This document shows positions 26,616 through 36,797 of a DNA stretch of 64,000 nucleotides, piece after piece (positions within the stretch are counted from its first letter, which is position 1; each line of letters starts with the position of its first letter). The notes beneath the pieces were generated by a model. It was not told the DNA's origin, ran no database searches, and saw only the letters and a list, made by a program, of their open reading frames with translations. Origin of the DNA: Christiangramia sabulilitoris (GTDB lineage Bacteria > Bacteroidota > Bacteroidia > Flavobacteriales > Flavobacteriaceae); NCBI RefSeq assembly GCF_007050985.1, contig NZ_VHSF01000001.1, forward strand, positions 1,381,456 through 1,445,455, read 5' to 3'. Position numbers and translations under genes: made by a program.

Positions 26616-26635
26616 AAATCTATAATTGTAGATTT
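26616..26635. promoter_or_regulatory. Palindrome upstream of SusC
   Basis: AAATCTA-TAATTG-TAGATTT, 7-bp arms, about 75 bp before the SusC start codon. A TTTTTAACTT element follows at 26649-26658. It is a candidate operator or part of the promoter; no clean TAnnTTTG element was found in the gap. Confidence 0.35.
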
Positions 26636-26709
26636 TTTGTAAAGGTCATTTTTAACTTATCACAACGATCTGTTAATATATTCATAGAGTAATTAAAACT
26701 TTAAATCAC

Positions 26710-29700
26710 ATGAGGAAATTTACCTGTCTTTTGATTGTATTTCTAAGCGGGTTTTTCGGTGCTTATGCGCAATCGTTTTCGGTTAGCGGATCGGTTACCG
26801 ATGAAAGCGGAATGCCTTTACTGGGGGTTAACGTAATTGTAAAAGGAGAGTCGCGCGGTACAACTACCGATTTCGACGGGAATTATACAGTACAGGATAT
26901 CTCCCCGGGAGATATACTTCAGTTTAGTTATATCGGTTTTGAAACCCAGGAGGTTACTGTAAACAATCAGGAACCTATTAATGTAGTATTGAAGACCGAT
27001 TCAGAATCTCTTGACGAGGTCCTGGTAATTGGATATGGTACTCAAACAAAAAAGGAGATCACTGGTGCCGTTAGTGTGGTAGGATCTCAAACAATAGAGG
27101 ACCTTAACCCGGTTAGGGTGGAACAGGCACTTCAGGGAACTGTGCCTGGTGTAAACATTACATCAGCTTCAGGATCTCCGGGTAGTGCATCTACCATTAA
27201 CATCAGGGGAATTAGTACCAATGGTGATAACAGACCATTGATCCTTGTAGATGGTAACGTAATTGAAGATCTTAGTGTAATTAACCCTAACGATATTGAA
27301 AGTATCAATGTCTTAAAGGATGCTACGGCCGGTATATATGGAGTGCGTGCTGCCAACGGGGTAATCCTGATAACTACAAAATCTGGAACTTTCAATACAG
27401 AACTTAAAGTGGATTTTGATGCTTATACAGGTATACAGGAAACCACCAGGAAATTACCGGTTCTTAACTCGGTAGAATATGCTGCTATTGTTAATGAAGC
27501 TTATGCCGCCGGTGGTGAAAATCCTCCTTTTCCTAATTTCAGAGAAATAGGGCGTGGCGTAAACTATCAGGATGAAGTCTTTTCTACTGCACCAATATCA
27601 GACATGAACCTAAATGTCTCTGGTGGAACAGAAAAGTCAACCTATTCTGTAGGTGCCTCCTATTTCAACCAGGATGGTATCGTTGGCTTGAGTAAAGCCA
27701 ATTATAACAGATTAACTGCAAGACTTAATTATAATCTCGAAATTTTAGATAACCTTAAACTTAATGTTTCAGGGATCTACACCAATACGAATAGAAGAAC
27801 CTTAGCCGAAAATGCTTTAGGTTCGGTTCTATTCAACGCGGTGAATATGAATCCTACCCTGCCTATCTTTGATGAGAACGGTGAATTTACTTTAGCCGAA
27901 GGATTAGGGAATGAGGTAATTAACCCGCTCGCTCAAATAGAGAATACTTATAATGATACCGAGATCAACAAAATAAGTGGTGTTGGTGGATTAGAATATA
28001 CCTTATGGGATAAGCTTTCGGCAAAAACACAATTCCAGTTTAACTATTCTGAAGTGGACGGTAGATTTTTCTCTCCCGAAGTATTTTACGGATCGGGAAA
28101 GGTTTTTAACGTAGACAGGAATAGTGTTACCGAAAATTTTGACATTTATCGGGATTATACCTGGGATAACTATTTAACTTATGACGACAGTTTTGGTGAT
28201 CATAATATAAAGTACCTTTTAGGTATGTCTGTCTTTAAGACTACCGGGGATCTTTCTTCTTTCACCGGGTTTGAATTGCCAACGAACGAATACTCTGCAG
28301 CAAGCATTGCCAATGCAGCAGAAGTTCAGGACAACTATCAAAACGGAGGAAATACATTCGACTCAAGGCTGCTTTCTTATTTCAGTAGATTGCAGTATGA
28401 TTACCGCGGGAAATATTTATTCTCTGGGTTAATTAGACGTGATGGTTCTACTGCCTTTGGTCCTGAAAATAAATTTGGTTGGTTCCCGTCTGCTTCTGTA
28501 GGTTGGGTAATCTCTGATGAGAATTTCCTTAGAGACAGTGATTTCCTTAGCTTTTTAAAACTACGTGGTAGTTACGGTATTATAGGGAATGACAGGATTC
28601 CGGCATTTAGATTTACTTCTTTGCTTAATGGAGAAGGAACATATGTTTTTGATAACGAACTTGTTTTTGGTAAGGCCAGTGGAGCTCTTGGAAACCCGGA
28701 GATCAAATGGGAAAAACAGAAAACACTCGATATTGGTCTGGATGCAAGATTCTTGGATTCAAGGGTAGATGTTACCATGGATTACTTCAAGAAGCGAACT
28801 GAAGATCTTTTAGTGGTGTCTCAGGTTTCAGGAATTTTAGGAATTGGAGCACCTGGTGCCGCGCCACCTGTAGTGAATGGTGGTATCGTAGAAAACGAAG
28901 GATTTGAATTTTCCATTGGATATAATCAAATGGTAAATGATGATTTTAAATTTAATATCAATTATAATTTAACTGCTCTTCGCAACGAGGTGCTGTTTGT
29001 AGACAGTGAAAATGGCTTTTTAACCGGAGGAGCTTTCGGTATTGGTCTGGAGCCGCCTTCAAGAATGGAAGCGGGACAGCCACTTGGTTATTTTTATGGC
29101 CTTGAAACCAATGGGATCTTTCAGACTCAGGAAGAAGTAAATAATGCCGCAGTGCAACCAAATGCAGCTCCCGGAGATCTTCGTTATGTAGATCAAAACG
29201 GAGACGGTAAGATAGATACAGAAGACAGGGTGAATATTGGAGATCCTATTCCAGATTTCACCATGGGTATGAATTTCGGCTTTACGTATAAGAATTTTGA
29301 TTTTAACGCCTATGCTTTTGCATCTTTAGGTAACGAGATCGTGAGAAATTATGAGCGTAATCAGCTAAATACGAACAGGACAAATTCTTATTTAGGCAGA
29401 TGGACAGGTCCTGGAAGTACAGATAGTTTCCCTAGGGTTACTATAGGTGCTAATTCCAATAACCTGTTTTCAGATTTTTATGTAGAGGATGGTTCATATT
29501 TAAGACTACAGAATATTCAGGTTGGTTATAACCTGGATTCAGATATGATCGCTGCAACGGGATTGACGAAATTCAGAATATATGCTTCTGTTAATAATGC
29601 CTTTACACTTACAGAATATACCGGATACGATCCTTCAGCTTCAACCGGAGCTCCTATTGGAGGTGGTATAGATCAGGGATTTTATCCTGTACCCAGAGTT

Positions 29701-29730
29701 TATATGTTAGGAATTAATTTGAAATTTTAA
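26710..29730 (+). CDS. SusC/RagA family TonB-dependent outer-membrane glycan transporter
   Basis: A 1,006-residue protein with a signal peptide ending 'FGAYAQ'. Residues ~23-110 form a carboxypeptidase-regulatory-like domain ('VSGSVTDESGMPLLGVNVIVKG', 'GTTTDFDGNY'), then comes a Ton box-like stretch ('EVLVIGYGTQTKKEITGAV'). The plug domain (~115-230) includes 'NIRGISTNGDNRPLILVDG' and 'VLKDATAGIYGVRAANGVILI'. A 22-strand barrel runs to the end and finishes in a Phe-terminated strand ('GINLKF'). It imports oligosaccharides with the SusD lipoprotein encoded 3 bp downstream. Neighbouring GH16/GH3 enzymes point to laminarin-type beta-1,3-glucan as the substrate. The ATG is at 26710. Confidence 0.95.
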   Translation: MRKFTCLLIVFLSGFFGAYAQSFSVSGSVTDESGMPLLGVNVIVKGESRGTTTDFDGNYTVQDISPGDILQFSYIGFETQEVTVNNQEPINVVLKTDSESLDEVLVIGYGTQTKKEITGAVSVVGSQTIEDLNPVRVEQALQGTVPGVNITSASGSPGSASTINIRGISTNGDNRPLILVDGNVIEDLSVINPNDIESINVLKDATAGIYGVRAANGVILITTKSGTFNTELKVDFDAYTGIQETTRKLPVLNSVEYAAIVNEAYAAGGENPPFPNFREIGRGVNYQDEVFSTAPISDMNLNVSGGTEKSTYSVGASYFNQDGIVGLSKANYNRLTARLNYNLEILDNLKLNVSGIYTNTNRRTLAENALGSVLFNAVNMNPTLPIFDENGEFTLAEGLGNEVINPLAQIENTYNDTEINKISGVGGLEYTLWDKLSAKTQFQFNYSEVDGRFFSPEVFYGSGKVFNVDRNSVTENFDIYRDYTWDNYLTYDDSFGDHNIKYLLGMSVFKTTGDLSSFTGFELPTNEYSAASIANAAEVQDNYQNGGNTFDSRLLSYFSRLQYDYRGKYLFSGLIRRDGSTAFGPENKFGWFPSASVGWVISDENFLRDSDFLSFLKLRGSYGIIGNDRIPAFRFTSLLNGEGTYVFDNELVFGKASGALGNPEIKWEKQKTLDIGLDARFLDSRVDVTMDYFKKRTEDLLVVSQVSGILGIGAPGAAPPVVNGGIVENEGFEFSIGYNQMVNDDFKFNINYNLTALRNEVLFVDSENGFLTGGAFGIGLEPPSRMEAGQPLGYFYGLETNGIFQTQEEVNNAAVQPNAAPGDLRYVDQNGDGKIDTEDRVNIGDPIPDFTMGMNFGFTYKNFDFNAYAFASLGNEIVRNYERNQLNTNRTNSYLGRWTGPGSTDSFPRVTIGANSNNLFSDFYVEDGSYLRLQNIQVGYNLDSDMIAATGLTKFRIYASVNNAFTLTEYTGYDPSASTGAPIGGGIDQGFYPVPRVYMLGINLKF

Positions 29731-29733
29731 TAA

Positions 29734-31212
29734 ATGAGAACGAAATTATATACAATCAATTGGATCCTTGCTTTTGCCTTTCTGGCACTGGTCGGATGTA
29801 GTGATGACTTCGTGGATGTACCTAGTGAGGATGAAAACTCTGAAGACTATTTTAACACTCCAGAAGAATATGATCTGGCACTTGTAGGAGCATACGATCT
29901 GTTACAAGCGACCTATCTTAATGTAATGCTGGGAGAAATTGCCTCAGATAACACCCTCGCTGGTGGAGAGAGTGCTACAGATGTTCCTGGGATTCAGGAA
30001 ATCGATGATATGGTGCATACGCCGGTAAATGCACAGCTGCGGGATATCTGGAGTTGGATGTTCGCGGGAGTGAATCGTGCGAATTATGTTTTGGAATTCC
30101 AGGATAATATAGATTTTGCCGGAAAGAACGAGATCATTGCCCAGGCAAGGTTCCTGAGAGCCTATTACTATTTTGAACTGGTAAAATGGTTTGGAGATGT
30201 GCCATTGGCAATTGATAGCAGAATCCAGTTTGGTGATCAATTCGATATTCCAAGAGCACCAAAATCTGAGGTATATGCTCTAATTGAGCAGGACCTGATG
30301 TTCGCTGCGGCGAATTTACCTGCAACGCAGGCTGAGAAAGGAAGAATTACCTCCGGAGCTGCTCAGGCATTGCTTGGTAAGGCTTATTTATATCAGAATA
30401 AATTTGGTGAGGCGGCTTCAGCTTTCGAACCGGTGATCAACGGGCCATACAGCCTGGTGGAAGATTATGAATTTATATTCGAACCAGAAGGTGAGAATAA
30501 TGCCGAATCTATTTTTGAAGTTCAGTATACCGATAAAGAAGGTGCTGGCTTCGGATGTCTGCAGTGTAGTGAAGGTAACGTAGCTGTAGGATTTAACGGA
30601 GTACGTAATATTTCTTACCCTCCAAACTTTGAAGGTGGGTTTGATTCCGGGTTTAGTTTTAATGTTCCGGTTCAGGAAGTAGTAGACCTGTTTACAGAAG
30701 ATGACATTAGAAAAGATGTTGCGATCCTGGATATTGAAGCCCACGCGGCAGAAACCGGAGCAACTTATGCTACAGGGTTTGAACATACCGGATATTTCAA
30801 TAGAAAATATATCGCCAGAAGAGGTGATCTTAATACGGGAGATGCCAATCTTACCAATCCGAATAACTACCGGGCTATACGCTTAGCAGATGTTCTGTTG
30901 ATGGCTGCTGAGGCTAACTTTAAAAAATCGGCGGCAGATGAAGACAAGGCCAGAGCTTATTTGAACCTTGTAAGAGAACGTGCAGAACTTGATCCGGTTA
31001 CTTTATCTGGAAATGCTCTTCTGGAGCAGATCTACGAAGATCGTCGCCTGGAACTGGTAGGGGAAGGACACAGATTCTTTGACCTTGTGAGAACAGGAAG
31101 AGCTGCAGCAGCAATTGATGGTTTCCAGACTGGAAAACACGAATTGTTCCCTATCCCAGCAATAGAAATTGAACTTGCCGGCAATAACTGGCAACAAAAC
31201 CCAGGTTACTAA
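29734..31212 (+). CDS. SusD/RagB family surface glycan-binding lipoprotein
   Basis: A 492-residue lipoprotein with lipobox A-L-V-G-C near residue 22, followed by an acidic 'SDDF..DENSEDYF' surface-export-like stretch. SusD landmarks are 'EEYDLALVGAYDLLQ', 'NRANYVLEF', 'AQARFLRAYYYFELVKWFGDVPL', TPR helices, and the C-terminal 'IYEDRRLELVGEGHRFFDLVRTG' followed by 'FPIPAIEIELAGNNWQQNPGY'. It forms the lid of the SusC transporter and binds the polysaccharide at the cell surface. The gene starts 3 bp after the susC stop, typical of the obligate pair. Confidence 0.95.
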   Translation: MRTKLYTINWILAFAFLALVGCSDDFVDVPSEDENSEDYFNTPEEYDLALVGAYDLLQATYLNVMLGEIASDNTLAGGESATDVPGIQEIDDMVHTPVNAQLRDIWSWMFAGVNRANYVLEFQDNIDFAGKNEIIAQARFLRAYYYFELVKWFGDVPLAIDSRIQFGDQFDIPRAPKSEVYALIEQDLMFAAANLPATQAEKGRITSGAAQALLGKAYLYQNKFGEAASAFEPVINGPYSLVEDYEFIFEPEGENNAESIFEVQYTDKEGAGFGCLQCSEGNVAVGFNGVRNISYPPNFEGGFDSGFSFNVPVQEVVDLFTEDDIRKDVAILDIEAHAAETGATYATGFEHTGYFNRKYIARRGDLNTGDANLTNPNNYRAIRLADVLLMAAEANFKKSAADEDKARAYLNLVRERAELDPVTLSGNALLEQIYEDRRLELVGEGHRFFDLVRTGRAAAAIDGFQTGKHELFPIPAIEIELAGNNWQQNPGY

Positions 31213-31235
31213 AAAAATAATTAAAACGAATAAAG

Positions 31236-33920
31236 ATGAAAATATTCAAATTCTTAGCAATGCTTACCATCTCGGTGCTGTTCTTTACAGGATGCGAAGA
31301 TGAAGAAATTACTAATTACGCCTTCCAGGAGATCTCTGCTCCCACAAACGTTTCTGCTATTTTTGATGTTTCGCAGGACGATACAGGAACAGTAACTATC
31401 ACCCCTAGCGGTGAGGGCGCACAGGTTTTTCAGGTCGATCTTGGAAATGGAGAGACAGCAGAACTTGCGGCAGGCGAGTCTGTGACCACTGCCTATGCAG
31501 AAGGAGAGTACATGGTAAAGATCGTAGCTGTAGGATCTACGGGTCTTACCAGTGAATACAATCAAATGCTGAATATTTCTTTCAAGGCTCCAGAAAATCT
31601 TGAAATTATTATAGATCAGCCTGCTTCAAATCCAAAATTAATTACCGTTTCTGCCACTGCAGATAATGCTACGGTATTCGATGTGTACTTTGGAGATGTT
31701 GATGATGAAGAGCCTACACAATTGATGCCTGGAGAAAGCGTTCAGCATACTTATGCGCCGGGAGTTTATGAAATTACCGTTGTAGCAAGAGGTGCTGGTG
31801 CTGCTACTGCCGAGGAAGATGCTATTGTTATTATTCCTGAAGCTACAGACCCACTAAAATTACCTATCACTTACGATATGGGGACTGTGAACTATGCAGC
31901 AGATGTATTTGGAGGAACCAGTTATGAAATAGTTGTAAATCCAGATCTTTCTGGAGCTAATACTACCGAGTCTAATGTAGCAGCAGTAACAAATTCCGGG
32001 GCAAACTGGGAAGGTATAGTATATACCCTTGGGGAACCTGTAGATTTTAGTGGTGACGATAAGATCATAACCATGAAAGTATGGTCTGATGTTGCTCAGC
32101 CTGTATTACTGAAGTTCGAAGGTGGTGTAAATGATGAAAGACAAACAGAAGTTGTGGCCAATCACGGTGGGACCGGATGGGAAGAACTTAGTTTCAATTT
32201 TGCCACAGATGCGGTTAAAAGCTTCATAGACGGCAACCAGGGTGTTGGTGAACCGTTTGTTCCAACAGGACAATATGCTGCGATGGTTATCTTTTTTGAT
32301 GGTCCTGGTACAACAGCAGGTACTTTCTATATCGATGATATCATGCAGGAGTCAACGGCACCAGACTGTGTGGCTGAAACTACAGAAAATATAGATGCCG
32401 CTAATGGCCCTATTAACTGGACATTTAAAACTGATGATGACGAAGATTTCGATTTTAATCCATTTGGGAATATCGAATCAGAGATTGTTAGAAATCCAAA
32501 AACAGATGGTATTAACAACAGCTGTAACGTTCAAAGAGTAATAAAGACTCCTGGTTGCGAAACCTGGTCTGGTGTTGGAACTGAAATTCCTACAGCTATA
32601 GACTTTACTACAACAGACAAGAAGATATTCAAGCTAAAAGTTCTTGCAGAAACACAAACTGCAGAAGTTACTTTAAGACTTGAAAGAGAACCGTTCCCAG
32701 ATGTAGACCCTGCAGAAGACAGAGTAGCACAAATTACTGAAACCGGAGTTTGGCAGGAATTAACTTTCGATTTCTCTGATGTTGATGATAAGACTTTCAG
32801 GAGTATAATCATCTACTTTGAGAGAGATGCCTCATGTGATGGTGATGTATATTATTTCGATGATCTTATCCAGACAGATGGTACAGGTGGAGGAACTCCT
32901 CCTGCCTCTACTACTACCAGCTTCCCGGTAGATTTTGAAACTGCTTCTAATGGCGGTGCTTCTGCCAATTGGACTGTATTTGAAAATGTGGATAACCCTG
33001 CATTAGAGATCATTGCAAACCCTGATATGACCGGAAATGCTTCTGCTACGGTAGCTAAGTTTACCGCGAGACAGGATGGCCAGCCTTTCGCAGGTACTAT
33101 CACTCAATTAACAAATCCATTTACTCTGGATGCATCTAATGCTATTGTGAAGATGTGGGTTTGGAAATCTAAGATCAGTGATGTAGGGATCAAATTTGAG
33201 AACGCTACTCAGGGATCAACCGGTGAGATCAAAGTTGCCAATACAAAGGTGAACGAATGGGAGGAACTTACTTTTGATTTCTCAGGAGTGATTGGAGATC
33301 CTAACAATACAAATATTACAGGTCTGGTAATATTCCCGGACTTTGAGGACAGAGCGGCAGAATCTGTGTCTTATTTTGATAATATTACTTTAAATTCCAC
33401 AACCGGAGGAGGTTCTGGTGGTGGAGATCCGGTTGTGGCTACCAGCTTACCTATAGATTTTGAATCTAATGAAACCTTACAGGGTGTATTCGAATCATCA
33501 CAGGGAGTTACTGGTATGCCGGTTTCGAACCCGGATATGACGGGAAATAATTCCAGTACGGTGTATGAGTTTAATAAAGCAAATAATGCAGCATGGTATT
33601 CTGGGATCTTCCATATTTTCCCAAATAATATTGACCTTTCGCAGGGAACTACGTTCTCAATTAAAGTATGGTCACCAAAGGCCAATGTGAATGTAAGATT
33701 CCAGTTAGAACTTGAAGGTTCAGATGCAAGTCCAAATATTTCCGTAGATCAAACAGTGACTCAGGCAAATACCTGGGTTACCCTAACGTATGATTTTGCA
33801 GGAATTATTGACACAAACAATAATTACGATAAATTCGTGATATTCCCGGATTATGACGACGTAGCACAGGCACCAGCCGATGGTTCAGTTTACTACATCG
33901 ATGATATCGAACAGAATTAG
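31236..33920 (+). CDS. Surface glycan-binding lipoprotein with two PKD-like and four homologous beta-sandwich modules
   Basis: An 894-residue lipoprotein (lipobox F-T-G-C, Cys20, then acidic 'EDEEI'). Residues ~35-205 contain two PKD/SusE-like Ig modules ('GAQVFQVDLGNGETAEL', 'NATVFDVYFGDVDDEEP'). Four modules of about 150-175 residues follow. Each opens with a 'NPD(L/M)(S/T)G.N.(S/T)' element and ends with a '(F/Y)YIDDI', 'YYFDDL', 'SYFDNI' or 'VYYIDDI' strand, as in carbohydrate-binding jelly-roll modules. The gene occupies the SusE/F position in the operon, 23 bp after susD and 12 bp before a GH16 gene. It probably binds laminarin at the cell surface through several sites. No catalytic motif is present. 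Confidence 0.85.
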   Translation: MKIFKFLAMLTISVLFFTGCEDEEITNYAFQEISAPTNVSAIFDVSQDDTGTVTITPSGEGAQVFQVDLGNGETAELAAGESVTTAYAEGEYMVKIVAVGSTGLTSEYNQMLNISFKAPENLEIIIDQPASNPKLITVSATADNATVFDVYFGDVDDEEPTQLMPGESVQHTYAPGVYEITVVARGAGAATAEEDAIVIIPEATDPLKLPITYDMGTVNYAADVFGGTSYEIVVNPDLSGANTTESNVAAVTNSGANWEGIVYTLGEPVDFSGDDKIITMKVWSDVAQPVLLKFEGGVNDERQTEVVANHGGTGWEELSFNFATDAVKSFIDGNQGVGEPFVPTGQYAAMVIFFDGPGTTAGTFYIDDIMQESTAPDCVAETTENIDAANGPINWTFKTDDDEDFDFNPFGNIESEIVRNPKTDGINNSCNVQRVIKTPGCETWSGVGTEIPTAIDFTTTDKKIFKLKVLAETQTAEVTLRLEREPFPDVDPAEDRVAQITETGVWQELTFDFSDVDDKTFRSIIIYFERDASCDGDVYYFDDLIQTDGTGGGTPPASTTTSFPVDFETASNGGASANWTVFENVDNPALEIIANPDMTGNASATVAKFTARQDGQPFAGTITQLTNPFTLDASNAIVKMWVWKSKISDVGIKFENATQGSTGEIKVANTKVNEWEELTFDFSGVIGDPNNTNITGLVIFPDFEDRAAESVSYFDNITLNSTTGGGSGGGDPVVATSLPIDFESNETLQGVFESSQGVTGMPVSNPDMTGNNSSTVYEFNKANNAAWYSGIFHIFPNNIDLSQGTTFSIKVWSPKANVNVRFQLELEGSDASPNISVDQTVTQANTWVTLTYDFAGIIDTNNNYDKFVIFPDYDDVAQAPADGSVYYIDDIEQN

Positions 33921-33932
33921 AAAAATTAAACT

Positions 33933-35591
33933 ATGAGATATTTTAAATTAATTTTTAGCTTATTAGCGGTTAGTTTGCTGCTTTCCAGCTGCCAGGAGGA
34001 TGACCTCGAGCTGGGTACCATTCTGGTCCCAACTAACCTTACTATTAATAGCAATATTAGTGACGATGGTTCAGGAGTGGTTGAATTTACAGCATCTGCA
34101 GATAATGCTATTACCTACGAATATAACTTTAGTGATGGTACCTCGGCAGTTGCTGCCGGCGGTACTTTTACCAAGCGTTTTACCCGTGTTGGTTTAAACA
34201 CCTATCTGGTTACTGTTGTAGCCTACGGTAAAGGTGGCGTGAGTAGTTCCAGGACTATAGAAATTGAAGTTAGAAGTGATTTCGACGATCCTGAAACCAA
34301 GCAATTCCTTACCGGTGGTTCTTCAAAGACCTGGTACATTGCTTCACAGGTAGGCGGTCATTTAGGAGTTGGACAGAATATTGATGACGATGGTAATGCT
34401 ATCGTAGACGGTGGTGCCTTTTTCCAGGGACCTCCGGGATTTGGTCCAGATTGTTTCTACGATGACCAGATAATCTTTAGCCTTGATGCTAACGATAACC
34501 TAACTTATGACTATAATGATTTTGATGCTTCTTTTGTAAACTGGCAATATACCACCCAGTTTGGTGGGAATGGAGAACAATTTGTAGATGAGTGTCTGGA
34601 TACAGATGTTGCAGATGGGAGTGTGCCGGCACAATTAGTGCCTTCAAGCGCCGGTATTTCTGAAGATGTATCAACGGGTACTGTTATCGAACTTCCGGCC
34701 GATTCATTTATTAGCTACTACATTGGTCAGAATCAATACGAGGTACTATCGATAGATGAAAACAGTATGTACCTGCGTGCCGTACAGGCTAATGATACAT
34801 TCCTTGTATGGTACCTAATCTTAACTACTTCTCCTGATGGAAGTATTGGTGGCGGAGGTGGAGAACCCGATCCCGGATTCGAATCTCAGTTTACTACAGA
34901 GATCTGGGCAGATGAATTTGATGGGGATGCTCTTGATACAGATAACTGGCAATACGCCATTGGTGACGGTTGTCCCGACCTTTGCGGCTGGGGTAACGGT
35001 GAAGCACAGTACTATACTGATTCTGAGGAAAATGTAAAAGTAGAGAACGGTAATCTTGTGATCACTGCGAAAAGACAGGCTATGGAAGGTAAAGACTTCA
35101 CTTCTGCCAGGATCTTCACAAAAGATAAAGTAGAATTCACGTATGGTCGTGTAGAAGTTAGAGCAAAACTTCCTGCCGGAGGTGGAACCTGGCCTGCAAT
35201 CTGGATGCTCGGTGCCGAATGGCCTGAAGAAGCATGGCCTGGAGTAGGTGAGATGGATATTATGGAATTTGCCGGTAACAGGCCAAATGTAGTTTCATCT
35301 GCACTTCATTTTCCTGGAAATTCCGGTGGGAACCCAATAATGGGTGAAACCACAGTAGGCGATGTAACTTCAGAATTTCATATCTACGAGGTAGAATGGA
35401 CTGCAGATAAGATCACATTTTTAATGGATGGTGAACCGCATTTGGAATTTGATAATGATGATTCCACACCTTTCCAGGATGACTTTTTTATATTATTAAA
35501 TGTAGCCATGGGAGGATCTTTTGGCGGAGCTATAGCCGATGATTTCCAGGAGTCATCGATGGAAGTAGATTACGTGAGAGTATTTCAATAA
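33933..35591 (+). CDS. GH16 endo-beta-1,3-glucanase (laminarinase) lipoprotein with PKD-like domain
   Basis: A 552-residue lipoprotein (lipobox L-L-S-S-C, Cys20, acidic 'QEDDLE' after it, suggesting surface display). A PKD-like domain occupies ~28-115 and a middle beta domain ~120-290 ('FLTGGSSKTWYIASQVGGHLG'). A Gly-rich linker 'GGGGGEPD' leads to a GH16 domain at ~315-552. The catalytic signature 'GEMDIMEF' gives Glu440 (nucleophile), Asp442 and Glu445 (acid/base). 'WPAIWMLGAEWPEE' is typical of the laminarinase subgroup (GH16_3). It is predicted to cut laminarin outside the cell to feed SusCD. Confidence 0.93.
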   Translation: MRYFKLIFSLLAVSLLLSSCQEDDLELGTILVPTNLTINSNISDDGSGVVEFTASADNAITYEYNFSDGTSAVAAGGTFTKRFTRVGLNTYLVTVVAYGKGGVSSSRTIEIEVRSDFDDPETKQFLTGGSSKTWYIASQVGGHLGVGQNIDDDGNAIVDGGAFFQGPPGFGPDCFYDDQIIFSLDANDNLTYDYNDFDASFVNWQYTTQFGGNGEQFVDECLDTDVADGSVPAQLVPSSAGISEDVSTGTVIELPADSFISYYIGQNQYEVLSIDENSMYLRAVQANDTFLVWYLILTTSPDGSIGGGGGEPDPGFESQFTTEIWADEFDGDALDTDNWQYAIGDGCPDLCGWGNGEAQYYTDSEENVKVENGNLVITAKRQAMEGKDFTSARIFTKDKVEFTYGRVEVRAKLPAGGGTWPAIWMLGAEWPEEAWPGVGEMDIMEFAGNRPNVVSSALHFPGNSGGNPIMGETTVGDVTSEFHIYEVEWTADKITFLMDGEPHLEFDNDDSTPFQDDFFILLNVAMGGSFGGAIADDFQESSMEVDYVRVFQ

Positions 35592-35604
35592 TTGTTTGTT
35601 TAGG

Positions 35605-35640
35605 CTAATTCCCGGGGTGCAAGCTTCGGGAATTTATTTT
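35605..35640 (+). terminator. Possible terminator or processing hairpin inside the PUL
   Basis: AATTCCCG (35607-35614) pairs with CGGGAATT (35627-35634), followed by TATTTTTAT. It lies between the first and second GH16 genes and could lower expression of the distal genes. Confidence 0.45.
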
Positions 35641-35726
35641 TATAAAGAATTATTGACTCAGTCCTGGGGTCTTGAGATTAAGTATTTCTCAGGAACAGGA
35701 TAATGTTACTTTTAAAAATAATAGAT

Positions 35727-36602
35727 ATGAGACACCGCTTCTTAAAAACCTTTATGTCACTGGCGTTGATTTGTAGTTGCAATTTATTCGCCCAGGACTC
35801 ATTTGTAAACAAGGAACCGGATACTCTATTCTTTGATGATTTTTCCGGGAATTCCCTTGATCGGGAAAAGTGGAACGTTATTGGACCCGATTTTTGGGTT
35901 AATAATGAGCAGCAGATCTACGTGGATTCCACCGCAACCATTTTCATAGCGAAAGGTGATTCTGCCAAGGGAGCAGAAAATGCACTTGTACTAAAAGCTC
36001 ACTACAGTCCGGATTATATCACATTTCGTGGAAATCAATTTGACTTTATTTCGGGAAGGATAGACACCCGGGACAAAGTGATGTTTACCTATGGGACGGC
36101 TTCGGCCAGGATGAAACTACCGGAAGGCAACGGCTACTGGCCTGCATTCTGGGCTCTCGGTGGGGGTAATTGGCCTGAAACCGGGGAGATAGATATCATG
36201 GAATATGTGGGTGAAACAGATTGGATAGGGGTTGCCCTGCACGGTCCGGGGTACTCCGGAGAAACCCCGCTGGTGAATAAGTATTTTTTTCCTGAAAATG
36301 AAGATGTGACCAGCTGGCATATTTATTCAGTAGACTGGTCACCACAGGGTTTTGATTTTAAGGTTGATGGCAGGTTGATCTACCGGGTGACCAAACCAAT
36401 GGTAGAGCATTATGGAAAATGGGCTTATGATAACCCAAAATTCCTCATCCTCAATTTTGCCCTGGGTGGTGCATACCCATTTAAAACCAATGGAGTTCGA
36501 AAACCTTATAACGGTCTGCCTGAAGCTACAGTAGAGCTAATAAAAGAAGGCAAAGCCGAAGTGCTTATCGATTGGGTTTTAATAAGTAAAAAAGATAATT
36601 AA
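35727..36602 (+). CDS. Secreted GH16 beta-glucanase
   Basis: The preferred start, ATG 35727, gives signal peptide 'MRHRFLK..CNLFAQ'. An in-frame ATG at 35703 adds eight residues. The rest, about 270 residues, is a single GH16 domain. The catalytic motif 'GEIDIMEY' gives Glu154, Asp156 and Glu159 in this numbering; 'GYWPAFWALGGGNWPE' precedes it and 'FLILNFALGGAYPFK' follows. The C-terminal part ('KTNGVRKPYNGLPEATVELIKEGKAEVLIDWVLI') differs from the other two GH16s of the locus, suggesting a different cleavage preference, for example mixed-linkage or branched glucan. It is likely periplasmic, since it has no lipobox. Confidence 0.9.
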   Translation: MRHRFLKTFMSLALICSCNLFAQDSFVNKEPDTLFFDDFSGNSLDREKWNVIGPDFWVNNEQQIYVDSTATIFIAKGDSAKGAENALVLKAHYSPDYITFRGNQFDFISGRIDTRDKVMFTYGTASARMKLPEGNGYWPAFWALGGGNWPETGEIDIMEYVGETDWIGVALHGPGYSGETPLVNKYFFPENEDVTSWHIYSVDWSPQGFDFKVDGRLIYRVTKPMVEHYGKWAYDNPKFLILNFALGGAYPFKTNGVRKPYNGLPEATVELIKEGKAEVLIDWVLISKKDN

Positions 36603-36797
36603 GTATTTGTCATTTTAAAAATACTCTGGAAGGTATTTTACTGAGTTGAGGTTTTTGGCTAGTGAATTGTTAGACTGAAGTAATAATCAGTCGCCGGGTC
36701 ATGACTTGAAAAATAAGATTGGAACCAAACTGCGGACGGTCTTGTAAAAAATAAATTTGGAGAGGATTCTGTTCTCCGGGAATTAATTTTATAGAAT

